From the IMG/VR virus record IMGVR_UViG_3300046780_000305, positions 1 to 41,998 of that record: 41,998 nucleotides of DNA. The stretch is one strand, 5' to 3'. The notes beneath the pieces were generated by a model. The model worked only from the letters and a program-made list of their open reading frames with translations, had not been told where the DNA came from and did no database searches. The translations under genes and the position numbers were made by a program. This document shows, one piece after another, positions 8,261 through 16,356 of this stretch (position 1 is its first letter; every line of letters starts with the position of its first letter). Source of the DNA: a virus.

Positions 8261-10003
8261 GTGCTTGAGGCGTTGAGAAAATCGATCGCGCGCGCGCTCC
8301 GTCCGGCGAAGAAGCCCTCGCTCGAGGCCGCAATGCGTCGCGCGTTGCGCAAGGAGCTCGCGGCACGGGCGCCGGCGAACGCGGCTGGCTCGGCCGGCTT
8401 CCGCATGTATCAGTCCGCGCGCCCCTCGCGCCTGAACTCGCCGGGCTTCGTCTCGACGACCTCCGCAGACTCGGAGCTCGTCTCGAGTCTCACGAATCTG
8501 CGCAATCGCAGCCGGCAGCTGGTGCGCGATGCGGCCTACGCCAAGCGCGCGAAGGTGATCATCCAGAACAACGTGGTCGGCTCGGGCATCGGCCTGCAGG
8601 CGAAGGTGATGGCGACGCGCGGCCAGCTGCGCGAGACGGTCAACGACGACATCGAGGAGGCCTGGGAGGACTGGGCCTGCGGCGAGTACTGCCATACCGG
8701 CGGGGCGCTGCATTTCTCCGACCTCGAGCGCGCCATCATGGCGCAGGTGTTCGAGGCGGGCGAGGCGTTCATACGTCTGCACTTCAGCGCGTTCGGCGGC
8801 TCCGAGGTCCCCCTGGGCCTGGAGCTGATCGAGGCCGAACGCATCGCCGACGAGCTGCAATATCCGATCCCGGCGCCCTACGCGACCAGCCCGAAGGGCG
8901 CGGTGGTGCGCATGGGCGTGGAGGTCGACCCGTTCGGCCGCCCGATCGCCTACTGGATCCGCGAGCAGCACCCGGCCGATCTGCGCTGGATCGTCGGTCA
9001 GCCGAATCGCGTCGAGCGCGTGCCGGCCGAGCAGATCATCCATCTGCGCCTGATCGATCGCTGGCCGCAAACGCGCGGCGAGCCCTGGCTGCACGCGACG
9101 GCCGGGAAGCTGAACGACATGGACGGCTATTCCGAGGCGGAAATCGTCGCGGCGCGCGCCGGCGCGTGCATCAGCGGCACCATCGAGACGCCGAACCCGA
9201 ACTCGGCGCTCGTCACGCAGATCGACGGGTCCGGCGCCGGCCTGGGAGCCGAGGTCCAGCTCGAGGCGGGCACCTTCCAGCGCCTGGCTCCGGGCGAAGA
9301 GCTCAAGCCATTCATGCCGAACCGGCCGAACTCGGCGTTCGAGCCGTTTATGCGCGCGATGTTGCGTGAAATGGCCGCAGGCACGGGCTACGGCATCAGC
9401 TATGAGGCGCTGTCGCGCGACTATTCGCAGCACAACTACTCGTCGCAGCGCGCGGCGATGCTGGACGATCGCGACTCGTTCAAGGTCCTGCAGCAGTGGT
9501 TCATCCGCAACTTCCGCTGGAAGGTGCACAAGATCTGGCTCAAGCAGGCCGTGCTGGCGCGCGCCGTGAGCACAATCGGCATCGCGGAATACGCGCTCGA
9601 CCCGGAGAAGTTCGAATGCTGCGCGTTCAAGGCGCGCGGCTGGGGCTGGATCGACCCGACGAAGGAGGTCCAGGCCTACGAGGACGCGATCAAGGCTGGC
9701 CTCACCACGCGCGCGGACGTGATCGCCGCCACGGCCGATGGCCGCGACATCGAGGACGTCGACCAGCAGCGGGCGCAGGAGCTGCTGGACGAGGAGCAGC
9801 TGCAGCTCGAGTTCACCACATCGCCCAGCGTCTATATCCCGGCCGTCACGGGCTCGGAGCGTGGCACGGGGCAGCCCGTCCCGCAGCAAGGCGAGCCTGG
9901 CGACTCGGAGCCTTCGGTCGCCGAGGGAGAAGCCGCAGCCGGCGGCGGATCCAGTCCAAGCGGCGGCCAGCCCGCCGGTCGCGTCGTCAAACTTCGGAGG
10001 TAG
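8261..10003 (+). CDS. Portal protein (lambda family)
   Basis: The portal forms the dodecameric ring at the head vertex through which DNA is packaged and ejected. The protein has the lambda gpB family pattern. Examples are SRQLVRDAAYAKRAKVIIQNNVVGSGIGLQ near the N-terminus, the FRMYQSARPSR region before it, and YSQHNYSSQRAAMLDDRDSFK in the second half. I chose GTG 8261 because AAAGG lies 6 nt upstream; an in-frame TTG at 8246 would add five residues. The C-terminal 60 residues are Gly/Pro/Gln-rich. Length (580 aa) fits the family (533 in lambda). Confidence 0.95.
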   Translation: MLEALRKSIARALRPAKKPSLEAAMRRALRKELAARAPANAAGSAGFRMYQSARPSRLNSPGFVSTTSADSELVSSLTNLRNRSRQLVRDAAYAKRAKVIIQNNVVGSGIGLQAKVMATRGQLRETVNDDIEEAWEDWACGEYCHTGGALHFSDLERAIMAQVFEAGEAFIRLHFSAFGGSEVPLGLELIEAERIADELQYPIPAPYATSPKGAVVRMGVEVDPFGRPIAYWIREQHPADLRWIVGQPNRVERVPAEQIIHLRLIDRWPQTRGEPWLHATAGKLNDMDGYSEAEIVAARAGACISGTIETPNPNSALVTQIDGSGAGLGAEVQLEAGTFQRLAPGEELKPFMPNRPNSAFEPFMRAMLREMAAGTGYGISYEALSRDYSQHNYSSQRAAMLDDRDSFKVLQQWFIRNFRWKVHKIWLKQAVLARAVSTIGIAEYALDPEKFECCAFKARGWGWIDPTKEVQAYEDAIKAGLTTRADVIAATADGRDIEDVDQQRAQELLDEEQLQLEFTTSPSVYIPAVTGSERGTGQPVPQQGEPGDSEPSVAEGEAAAGGGSSPSGGQPAGRVVKLRR

Positions 10004-10006
10004 CAG

Positions 10007-12307
10007 ATGGCCGTCAAAGTCAATGCGCCCGGCGTGGCGCATGCAAGGCAACTCATCGCCGAGGGAAAGATCAATTATGGCGCGTGGAGCTTCACCGCCG
10101 CGGACGGCGACAAGCTGCTCGGCCCGAACGGCGATGACTGGGCGAATTTCGCGAGCTACCACCTCGCGGAGCATCCCGATCAGCCGGAAAAGACGAAGGC
10201 GCGCTACGGATATCCCTACGGCAAATCCGGGGAGGTCTACGAGGACGGGGTCACCGCGGCGAAATCGCGGGCAGCGCAGCAAGGCGATGCCGAGGTCGAG
10301 GCGCGCGCGGCGGAACTCCTGGACCTGATCGACAAGAAAGAGCCGGCCACGCAGAAATCCTTCAAGATCGACGAAATCCGCGCGCGTCGCGATCTGCTCG
10401 AGGGGGTCTTCGAGCGTGCGACCGTTGACGACAAGGCGCGCACCGTATCGATGTCGTTTTCGTCCGAGGAGCCGGTCGAGCGCTTCTACGGGAACGAGAT
10501 CCTGTCGCACGACAAGAGCGCTGTGAATCTCGACCGGCTCAGCTCCGGCCGCGCGAATCTTCTGGTCAATCACGACCCCAGCGATTGGGTCGGCGTCGTG
10601 CAGTCGGCATCGGTCGGAGACGATCGCAAGGGCCGGGCGATCGTGAAGTTCGGCAGCAGCCAGCGCGCCTCGGAGGTTTTCCGCGACGTGCAGGACGGCA
10701 TCCTGACATCGGTCTCGGTCGGCTACATGCGCGACGACATGAAACTGACGGGCGAGAGCAAGGACGGCCCCGACACTTACACCGTCACCCGCTGGACGCC
10801 TTTCGAGGTGTCGCTGGTGACCGTGCCGGCGGATCAGACAGTCGGCGTGGGCCGGAGCGCGGCCGCGGAAGCGGCCGAGCGCGCCCGGATCCAGTCCGAA
10901 ACAGAGCAACAAGCTCTCGCGGAAACTGCGCGGCGAGCGGCTGCAGAAGTCCCCACCAAATCCGCGGCTTCTGCCGCTATCAAGGAGCATGCTATGACGC
11001 CCGAGGAACAAGCGGCTGCGGACGCTGCCGCCAGAACCAAGATCACCGCAGTTCAGGCCGAGAAGGAACGCCGGCAAGCCATCATCAACCTCTGCAAGGC
11101 GAGCAAGATCGATCCGCGGGTCGAGGACCAGTGGATCCGCGATGGCACCACGCTCACCGAGGTCGCCGACGGCATCCTCGAGGTCGAGGAGGAGCGCAGC
11201 AAGCAGCGTCCGCACGAGGCGGCGCGTCTCGGTCTGACGAGCCGGGAGAGCCAGCGCTGGAGCCTGTTCCGGGCGATGCGGCACCTGAACAAGCCGGCCG
11301 ACCCGAAGTTCCGCGAGGAGGCGGCATTCGAGATCGAGTGCACCGCCGAACTGGAGAGGAAGAACCCGGGCCTGGCGTCCGGCCAGACGAAGATTCTCGT
11401 GCCCTCGGAGATCCTGCATCGCGAGCTTCCGGAAGAGGCGGCCAGGCGCGCGATGGGCATGCGCGCCATGGACATCACGCCGGGCTCCAAGGGCGGCTAT
11501 CTGGTCGCGGTCGACCAGATGGACTTCATCGGGATCCTGCGCAACCGCTCGGTGGCGATGCGCATGGGCGCGCGCGTGCTCTCCGGCCTGCAGGGCAACC
11601 TCGTCTTCCCGCGGCAAACGGGCAAGCCGAGCGTGACCTGGCAGGGCGGCGGCGGCACCAGCGTCTCGGCGGCCGATCAGACCCTCGGCCAGCTCTCCAT
11701 GACGCCGAAGACCGCGATCGTGATCACCGACGTCTCGATCCAGCTGCTCCAGCAGGCGTCGCCCTCGGCCGAGGCCTTCGTCATGGCCGACCTGGCTGCG
11801 GACATCGCGATCGACGGCGTGGACAATGCCTCGATCAACGGCACGGGCGGCGCGCAACCGCTGGGCATCAAGAACACGACCGGCATCACCAGCGGCCAGG
11901 ATGCGTCATCGGCGACCTATGCCAAGATCCTCGCCTTCCCGCAGACCGCGGGCAGCGCGAACGCGATCCTCGGCAATCCGGGCTTCGTCACGAACACGGC
12001 CGGCGCGTCGCGGCTCATGCAGGTGCAACGCTTCACCTCGACGGACACCCCGCTATGGGTCGGCAACATGCTCGATGGCATGTGCGTCGGCTTCAACGCG
12101 ATGTCCTCCGAGCAGCTCGCATCGGCCAACCTCATCTTCGGTTCCTGGGACACCCTGGTGATCGGCGAGTGGGGCGTCCTGCAGCTCGACACCGACACCG
12201 GCGGCACGCGCTTCAACCAGGGGCAGGTCGGCATCCGCGCGCTGTGGATGGTCGACGTGATGCTGCGCTACCCGACGGCCTGGGTGGTCGGCACGAACCT
12301 CTCGTAG
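10007..12307 (+). CDS. Fused prohead protease and major capsid protein
   Basis: A single 766-aa frame holds three parts. Residues 1-110 form a small domain (NAPGVAHARQLIAEGKI..) seen at the front of other phage proteases. Residues about 125-280 are an HK97/U35-type prohead serine protease, with the catalytic His in LLVNHD (H189) and Ser in TSVSVGY (S235 or S237). From residue 330 onward comes an HK97-fold major capsid protein, with a charged helical delta-like region and then a shell domain ending LRYPTAWVVGTNLS. A strong Shine-Dalgarno and ATG at 10994 inside the frame can give a separate 437-aa capsid protein. The protease would cut the fusion and remove the scaffold during maturation. Confidence 0.93.
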   Translation: MAVKVNAPGVAHARQLIAEGKINYGAWSFTAADGDKLLGPNGDDWANFASYHLAEHPDQPEKTKARYGYPYGKSGEVYEDGVTAAKSRAAQQGDAEVEARAAELLDLIDKKEPATQKSFKIDEIRARRDLLEGVFERATVDDKARTVSMSFSSEEPVERFYGNEILSHDKSAVNLDRLSSGRANLLVNHDPSDWVGVVQSASVGDDRKGRAIVKFGSSQRASEVFRDVQDGILTSVSVGYMRDDMKLTGESKDGPDTYTVTRWTPFEVSLVTVPADQTVGVGRSAAAEAAERARIQSETEQQALAETARRAAAEVPTKSAASAAIKEHAMTPEEQAAADAAARTKITAVQAEKERRQAIINLCKASKIDPRVEDQWIRDGTTLTEVADGILEVEEERSKQRPHEAARLGLTSRESQRWSLFRAMRHLNKPADPKFREEAAFEIECTAELERKNPGLASGQTKILVPSEILHRELPEEAARRAMGMRAMDITPGSKGGYLVAVDQMDFIGILRNRSVAMRMGARVLSGLQGNLVFPRQTGKPSVTWQGGGGTSVSAADQTLGQLSMTPKTAIVITDVSIQLLQQASPSAEAFVMADLAADIAIDGVDNASINGTGGAQPLGIKNTTGITSGQDASSATYAKILAFPQTAGSANAILGNPGFVTNTAGASRLMQVQRFTSTDTPLWVGNMLDGMCVGFNAMSSEQLASANLIFGSWDTLVIGEWGVLQLDTDTGGTRFNQGQVGIRALWMVDVMLRYPTAWVVGTNLS
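10982..10996 (+). promoter_or_regulatory. Internal ribosome-binding site and start codon for capsid protein
   Basis: AAGGAG at 10982-10987 is followed 6 nt later by ATG (10994-10996), in frame with the protease-capsid fusion at the protease/capsid junction. Initiation here would produce the 437-aa capsid subunit in excess over the protease fusion. It resembles nested head genes such as lambda C/Nu3. Confidence 0.7.
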
Positions 12308-12318
12308 CAAAACCCTCC

Positions 12319-12351
12319 GGCGGCGCGGGGAAGGTCCTCGCGCCGCCTTTT
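12319..12351 (+). terminator. Intrinsic terminator after capsid gene
   Basis: GGCGGCGCG (12319-12327) pairs perfectly with CGCGCCGCC (12339-12347) around an 11-nt loop. Only TTTT follows, so it may be leaky. It would reduce transcription of the tail genes relative to the capsid unless the polymerase is antiterminated. Confidence 0.65.
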
Positions 12352-12371
12352 CATCGATCAAGGAGAAAGAC

Positions 12372-12578
12372 ATGCAAGTCAGAGCACTCAGGGGCGTCTG
12401 CGTCGGCGTCGGCCAGAACATGAAGGGTCCGGTCAAGGACGAGAGCGGGAAGATAGTCACTCCCGGCGAGATCCGCGGCCTCGACGACGACACAGCGAAA
12501 TACCTCAAGGCCATCGGAGCCGTCGAGGACGCGCCCGCCGATCGCACCGGCCAGGACTCGGCCGGCAAGTCGAAGTAA
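12372..12578 (+). CDS. Small head-region protein A (first copy)
   Basis: A 68-aa protein behind AAGGAG with an ATG start. Its core RGVCVGV...GEIR.LD..TAKYLKAIGAVEDAP is shared with the protein at 13630-13875, so the window carries two copies of this family. Proteins of this type sit just after the capsid gene in lambda-like phages, in the place of lambda FI. A role in head completion or packaging assistance is inferred from position only. The copy has an extra 13-residue loop (GPVKDESGKIVTP) relative to its partner. Confidence 0.85.
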   Translation: MQVRALRGVCVGVGQNMKGPVKDESGKIVTPGEIRGLDDDTAKYLKAIGAVEDAPADRTGQDSAGKSK

Positions 12579-12621
12579 TTCCACCATCACGCCGGCACGC
12601 CGGCAGGAAAGGAGAAGTGGC

Positions 12622-13122
12622 ATGAGAATCTTCACCGATATCGTTCTTCTCGCGGTGTTCATCACCATCGTGGTCTTCGCGCTCGCGCACCGCCGCGAGC
12701 TGATCACGATGGCCGAGAACGCCTTTACCGGCGCCCGGCTGCTTCTGAACCAGGCCTCGGCGGCCTCGGGGGCGTCACTCATCGACGCCGTTTCGGCTGC
12801 GAACACCGCCGCTGCCACCAGCGGCAGCGGCAAGTGGCTCGACGTGCGCCCCTACGACGGGGAAATGCTGGTCATCCAGCAGGTCGGCGCCGTGACCGGC
12901 TCGATTACCGGCAAGCTGCAGTCGGCGAGCGACGCCAACGGCACGGGCGCCGCGGACATCACTGGCGCGACGTTCACGATCGTGAGCTCGTCGAACAACA
13001 CCCAGTCCATCGCGGTCGATCCGAGAAAGGTCACCGGCGGCTTCCTGGGCTACGTGGGAACGATCGCCACCGGCCCGTCGCTGGTCAGCATTACGGCGTT
13101 CGGGAAAAAGCACACGGTCTGA
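12622..13122 (+). CDS. Head-region protein B with N-terminal membrane segment
   Basis: A 166-aa protein with a strong AAAGGAGAA ribosome-binding site and ATG at 12622. From residue 36 it is homologous to the protein at 13202-13597, sharing SGSGKWLDVRPYDGEMLVIQ, GTGAADITG and the GKKH.V ending. The first 28 residues form a hydrophobic helix plus charged flank (IFTDIVLLAVFITIVVFALAHRR) that the other copy lacks. An internal ATG at 12709 would give a form without this helix. The beta-rich core suggests a small virion domain, but no family function was recognised. A membrane anchor on such a protein is odd. Confidence 0.8.
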   Translation: MRIFTDIVLLAVFITIVVFALAHRRELITMAENAFTGARLLLNQASAASGASLIDAVSAANTAAATSGSGKWLDVRPYDGEMLVIQQVGAVTGSITGKLQSASDANGTGAADITGATFTIVSSSNNTQSIAVDPRKVTGGFLGYVGTIATGPSLVSITAFGKKHTV

Positions 13123-13137
13123 GAACGCGGCTTCGAG

Positions 13138-13161
13138 AGCGCCGCTGCGGCGGCGCTTTGT
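13138..13161 (+). terminator. Hairpin, possible attenuator between the two B copies
   Basis: AGCGCCGC (13138-13145) pairs with GCGGCGCT (13150-13157) around a 4-nt loop, followed by TTGTT. The stem is strong but the T run is poor, so termination is uncertain. Confidence 0.4.
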
Positions 13162-13201
13162 TGGACGCGCTTTGGCCGTCTCTTAACTAAAGGATCGGAT
13201 C

Positions 13202-13597
13202 ATGCTCCTCAGCCAGGCATCGGCCGCGACGGCGACATCGCTGATCGACGCCATTTCGATTTCCGCCAACGTCGCGAGCGGCTCCGGCAAATGGCTCGAC
13301 GTGCGGCCTTACGATGGCGAAATTCTCGTAATCCAGAACGTCGGCGTGCTCACGGGGACGAATCCGACCGTGGCCGGCAAGCTGCAGACGGCGACAGACG
13401 TCAACGGCAGCGGCGCGGCCGATATCAGCGGGTCGGCATACACCTCCGTATCATCGAACAACAACGTGCAGGCGCTCGTACTCGATCCGAAGAAGCTGGC
13501 CGCAGGATTCATCGGATACGCCGGCACGCTGGGCGGCACCGCGGGCCCGACAGCCCTGGTGAGCGTCGTCGCTGCCGGGAAAAAGCACGTCGTCTGA
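13202..13597 (+). CDS. Head-region protein B' (second copy)
   Basis: A 131-aa paralogue of the protein at 12622-13122 without its membrane helix. It begins MLLSQASAATATSLIDAI and carries the same SGSGKWLDVRPYDGEILVIQ block, GSGAADISG and a GKKHVV ending. ATG 13202 follows AAAGGAT at a usable distance. The Gly/Ala/Thr/Ser-rich strands suggest a compact beta-domain. Position after the capsid gene favours a head decoration or completion role, which is inference. Confidence 0.85.
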   Translation: MLLSQASAATATSLIDAISISANVASGSGKWLDVRPYDGEILVIQNVGVLTGTNPTVAGKLQTATDVNGSGAADISGSAYTSVSSNNNVQALVLDPKKLAAGFIGYAGTLGGTAGPTALVSVVAAGKKHVV

Positions 13598-13629
13598 GGA
13601 CATCGGAAAAACGCAAAGGAGCAAGGATC

Positions 13630-13875
13630 ATGAGAGTGAAAGCTACGCGCGGGGTCTGCGTCGGCGTTGAGGACAATCTGAAGGAAGGCGACATCCGGGA
13701 TCTCGATCCTGGCACGGCGGACTACCTGAAGCACATCGGGGCGGCGGTTGACGCTCCGGAGGAAGTCGCCGGCGCGCCCGCGACCGAAGCGAAGCCGGCG
13801 CTGGAAGAGGAAAAAGCAGCCGCAGCGCCCAGCGGTGAAGCGTCTGCCGCAGCCGGCGACGAACCGGCGGCCTAG
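13630..13875 (+). CDS. Small head-region protein A' (second copy)
   Basis: An 81-aa paralogue of the protein at 12372-12578, with a matching N-terminal 45 residues (RGVCVGV, GDIRDLDPGTADYLKHIGAAVDAP). The C-terminal 35 residues are a low-complexity Ala/Glu/Pro tail (EEEKAAAAPSGEASAAAG) that looks disordered. AAAGGAGCAAGG precedes the ATG. With the other copy it closes the A-B-B'-A' arrangement. Confidence 0.85.
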   Translation: MRVKATRGVCVGVEDNLKEGDIRDLDPGTADYLKHIGAAVDAPEEVAGAPATEAKPALEEEKAAAAPSGEASAAAGDEPAA

Positions 13876-13878
13876 CAG

Positions 13879-14157
13879 GTGTTCGCCGAGGACCTCGACG
13901 TCTTCTTCAACACGGCCGACTTCGCCACGGCTGCCACGCTGCAGGGCGGTGCGGTCGTGAACGTCATCTTCGACGCGGCTCACCTCGAGGTCCTGGGGGT
14001 GAGCTCGGCGAATCCGGTGGCGCTCGTCAAGGCCTCGGACGTCGCGGTGAGCGACGTCGGGAAGACGCTGACGATCAATGCGGTCGTCTACACGATCAAC
14101 GATCGTCAGCCGCAGGACGACGGGGCGACCGTGCTGCTGCAGCTTCAGAAAAATTGA
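13879..14157 (+). CDS. Head-tail connector, lambda FII-like
   Basis: A 92-aa protein with a GTG start 3 nt after the previous stop. It starts MFAEDLDVFFNTADFATAAT. Its middle and end (KASDVAVSDVGKTLTINAVVYTI..QPQDDGATVLLQLQ) follow the gpFII family, which finishes the head and provides the surface to which the tail joins. Length is close to lambda FII (117 aa). The gene lies between head genes and the tail terminator, as expected. Confidence 0.85.
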   Translation: MFAEDLDVFFNTADFATAATLQGGAVVNVIFDAAHLEVLGVSSANPVALVKASDVAVSDVGKTLTINAVVYTINDRQPQDDGATVLLQLQKN

Positions 14158-14160
14158 GCT

Positions 14161-14604
14161 GTGGCTGACCACCTCTCCGAGCAGATAGTCGCCGCGGCCG
14201 CGGCCGCACTGGCGGGCCTCGCCACGACCGGCGCTAACGTCTTCGCCTCGCGCGTGGATCCGCTTTTCGAGGCGAATCTTCCCTGCCTGCTGGTCGACCA
14301 GGGCAATGAGGAAGCCCAGCCCGGCGAGCTGTGGGGCTTCAGTCGTTCGCTCGAGCGGCGCATGGAGTTGCTGGTGGTCGCGAAGGTCGAGCAGACGACG
14401 GCCTATCGCACGACGGCGAACCAGATCCGCAAGGAGGTCGAGATCGCGCTCGCGTCGGCCTCGCTGCCCGGGGCGAAGTGGGTGCAGCCGATGACTTGCG
14501 TGCTCGAGCTCGCCGGCGACGGCGAGAAGCCGATAGCGTCGGCGACGATGACATTCAGTGTCCTTTACGTTACGGCGCTCGGCGCGCCGGACGTGCCACT
14601 CTGA
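14161..14604 (+). CDS. Tail terminator protein, gpU-like
   Basis: A 147-aa protein with a GTG start 3 nt after the connector gene. The pattern of an N-terminal amphipathic helix, then ANLPCLLVDQGNEEA, SLERRMELLVVA, a long middle helix and a final beta-hairpin (SATMTFSVLYVT) fits the gpU/tail-terminator family. Members cap the tail tube and set the joint to the head. It sits between the FII-like connector and the tail tube gene. Confidence 0.8.
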   Translation: MADHLSEQIVAAAAAALAGLATTGANVFASRVDPLFEANLPCLLVDQGNEEAQPGELWGFSRSLERRMELLVVAKVEQTTAYRTTANQIRKEVEIALASASLPGAKWVQPMTCVLELAGDGEKPIASATMTFSVLYVTALGAPDVPL

Positions 14605-14617
14605 GGAGCGCAATCAA

Positions 14618-15835
14618 ATGACTTTCGCCACCGGCGTCGCAAAGCAGCTCAAATACAAGGTCGAGGCTACCTGGGGCACGATTCCAGCGGCCGGTAGCTC
14701 GCAGTCTCTGCGGCGCGTGATGTCGAATCTCAGCCTGAAGAAGGCGACTTACGAGTCGAACGAGATTCTGTCGACTTATCAGCGATCGGATTTCCGTCAC
14801 GGGATCCGCTCGGTCGAAGGGGCGATCAACGGCGAGCTCTCGCCAGGCACCTACAAGGACTTCATGGCGGCCGCGTTGCGGCGCGCCTTCACGACGGTGA
14901 CGGCGATCACCGGCGCGTCGATCACGATCGCGGGCACGGGCCCGACTTGGACGGTAACGCGCGCCGCGGGCTCGTTCCTCTCCGACGGCATCAAGGCGGG
15001 CTATGTGGTGCGGCTCACCGCGGGCTCGTTCAATGCCGCGAACCTGAACAAGAACCTGATCGTGGTCGCGGTGACTTCCGCCACGGTGCTCACGGTGGCG
15101 CTCTTCCCCGCGGTTGCCGCCCTGGTGGCGGAGGGCCCGATCACCTCGGCGACGGTCACGATCCCCGGCAAGGTCACCTTCGCGCCCTCGAGCGGCTTCA
15201 CCGACCTGTCCTACTCGATCGAGCACTGGCATTCCGACCTGTCGCTCTCGCACGTCTATTCAGGCTGCAAGGTCAGCAAGATGGACCTGGCGCTGCCGCC
15301 GACCGGCATCGCGACCGGCGCCTTCAGCTTTCTGGGCAAGGACATCACCACCGCCGGCGCGGAGTATTTCACCTCGCCGACGGCGCAGACCTCGACTGGG
15401 GTTACCGCCGCGGTCAACGGCCTCCTGGTTGCGCAGAGCGGCCTCGCCGCGAATGTCACCGGCGCGACGATCGCCTACGACGGCAACATGACCACCGAGC
15501 CGATCGTCGGCTCGAACGTCTACGGCGACATCGCGGAGGGCCGCATCCTGTTCAGCGGGCAGCTCACCGCGGTGTTCCAGGACGCGGTGATGCGCGACTA
15601 CTTCATCAATGAGACCGAGGTCTCGCTCGCGATCGCGCTTTCGGCCTCGAGCGCCGTCGGGTCGGATTTCATTTCGTTCGCCCTGCCGCGCATCAAGTTC
15701 GGCGCGGCCGACATCGACGACGGCGACAAGACGCTGATCATCACGCTGCCCTATACCGCGCTCTACAACTTCGCCGGCGGCGCCGGCGTGCAGACCGAGC
15801 AGACCACCTTCCAGGTCCAGGACAGCCAGGCGTAG
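14618..15835 (+). CDS. Major tail tube protein
   Basis: A 405-aa protein. ATG 14618 is chosen because GAGGAG precedes it; upstream in-frame codons overlap the gpU-like gene. The N-terminus (MTFATGVAKQLKYKVEATWG) and the block SYESNEILSTYQRSDFRHG-type region, here TYESNEILSTYQRSDFRHG, are typical of siphovirus tail tube proteins. The long Ala/Thr/Val-rich centre may hold an extra Ig-like domain. It polymerises around the tape measure to form the tail shaft. Its length is larger than lambda gpV (246 aa). Confidence 0.88.
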   Translation: MTFATGVAKQLKYKVEATWGTIPAAGSSQSLRRVMSNLSLKKATYESNEILSTYQRSDFRHGIRSVEGAINGELSPGTYKDFMAAALRRAFTTVTAITGASITIAGTGPTWTVTRAAGSFLSDGIKAGYVVRLTAGSFNAANLNKNLIVVAVTSATVLTVALFPAVAALVAEGPITSATVTIPGKVTFAPSSGFTDLSYSIEHWHSDLSLSHVYSGCKVSKMDLALPPTGIATGAFSFLGKDITTAGAEYFTSPTAQTSTGVTAAVNGLLVAQSGLAANVTGATIAYDGNMTTEPIVGSNVYGDIAEGRILFSGQLTAVFQDAVMRDYFINETEVSLAIALSASSAVGSDFISFALPRIKFGAADIDDGDKTLIITLPYTALYNFAGGAGVQTEQTTFQVQDSQA

Positions 15836-15853
15836 CAGGCACGGTTCCAAAGG

Positions 15854-15901
15854 CGGGCCGGCTCCCGGCCCGCTTCGCATGCCGGTGCAGACATCTGCAC
15901 C
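15854..15901 (+). repeat. Two hairpins before the tail chaperone gene
   Basis: A GC-rich hairpin (GCGGGCCG pairing with CGGCCCGC, about 15854-15873) is followed by the palindrome GTGCAGACATCTGCAC at 15885-15900. Neither has a T run, so they look like mRNA processing or translation-control structures rather than terminators. The second motif also occurs at 2407-2422. Confidence 0.5.
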
Positions 15902-15921
15902 GTTCCCCAAAGGAGTTCCCC

Positions 15922-16356
15922 ATGCAAGGCAACGGCAGCATCGACCTGTCCGTCTTCGACACGAAGACGCAGGCCGACCAGGGCGTCGAGCTCGACATTC
16001 TGCATATCAAGACCGGCAAGCCGATCGGGTTCCGGATCCGCGTGCTGGGCGAGGATTCCGCTTTGATGCGGGCGCATGTCCGCGCCTATCGCGAGCAGGT
16101 CCTCGAGCAGGCGCGCGAACAGATGCGCGGCAGCCGCACCCACGAGGACATCGAGAACGAGGCGCTCGAGCGCCTGGTGCTCGCCACGGTCGGCTGGACG
16201 GATGGCGCGACCTTCTTCGGCGAGGCTTTCCCCTTCTCGCGCGAGAACGCGCGCCGGCTCTATACCGATCCTCGCGTCCCCGAGATCCGCGAGCAGGTCG
16301 AGCGTGGCATGGCGAAGCGCGCAAATTTCTTGCCGGCGAACGGCACCGGCTCCTAG
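15922..16356 (+). CDS. Tail assembly chaperone, gpG-like
   Basis: A 144-aa protein with AAAGGAG before ATG 15922. Its N-terminal beta-domain (SIDLSVFDTKTQADQGVELDI, GFRIRVLGEDSA) and central helices fit siphovirus tail assembly chaperones, which bind the tape measure while the tube is built. The stop lies 27 nt downstream of the slippery site at 16323. A fraction of ribosomes should shift and continue into the T domain. It lies between the tail tube and tape measure genes, the normal place for G/GT. Confidence 0.88.
   Translation: MQGNGSIDLSVFDTKTQADQGVELDILHIKTGKPIGFRIRVLGEDSALMRAHVRAYREQVLEQAREQMRGSRTHEDIENEALERLVLATVGWTDGATFFGEAFPFSRENARRLYTDPRVPEIREQVERGMAKRANFLPANGTGS
16323..16350 (+). 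promoter_or_regulatory. -1 programmed frameshift site for the G-T fusion
   Basis: In the G reading frame the bases are A AAT TTC (16323-16329), an exact X XXY YYZ slippery heptamer. A small stem (GCCGG 16332-16336 with CCGGC 16346-16350) starts 2 nt later, closer than usual. Shifting at 16329 gives ...ANF-LAGERHRLLAF and joins the long open frame that ends at 16682. Arrangement and phase match lambda G/T. Confidence 0.8.

Noticed and set aside
7427-11857. 1476-codon open frame on the - strand
   Set aside because: It lies opposite the portal and capsid genes, has extreme Arg/Ala/Leu composition and no recognisable domain; an antisense shadow.
10585-12423. 612-codon + strand frame overlapping the capsid gene
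   Set aside because: Out-of-frame reading of the capsid gene with low-complexity RGR-type sequence.
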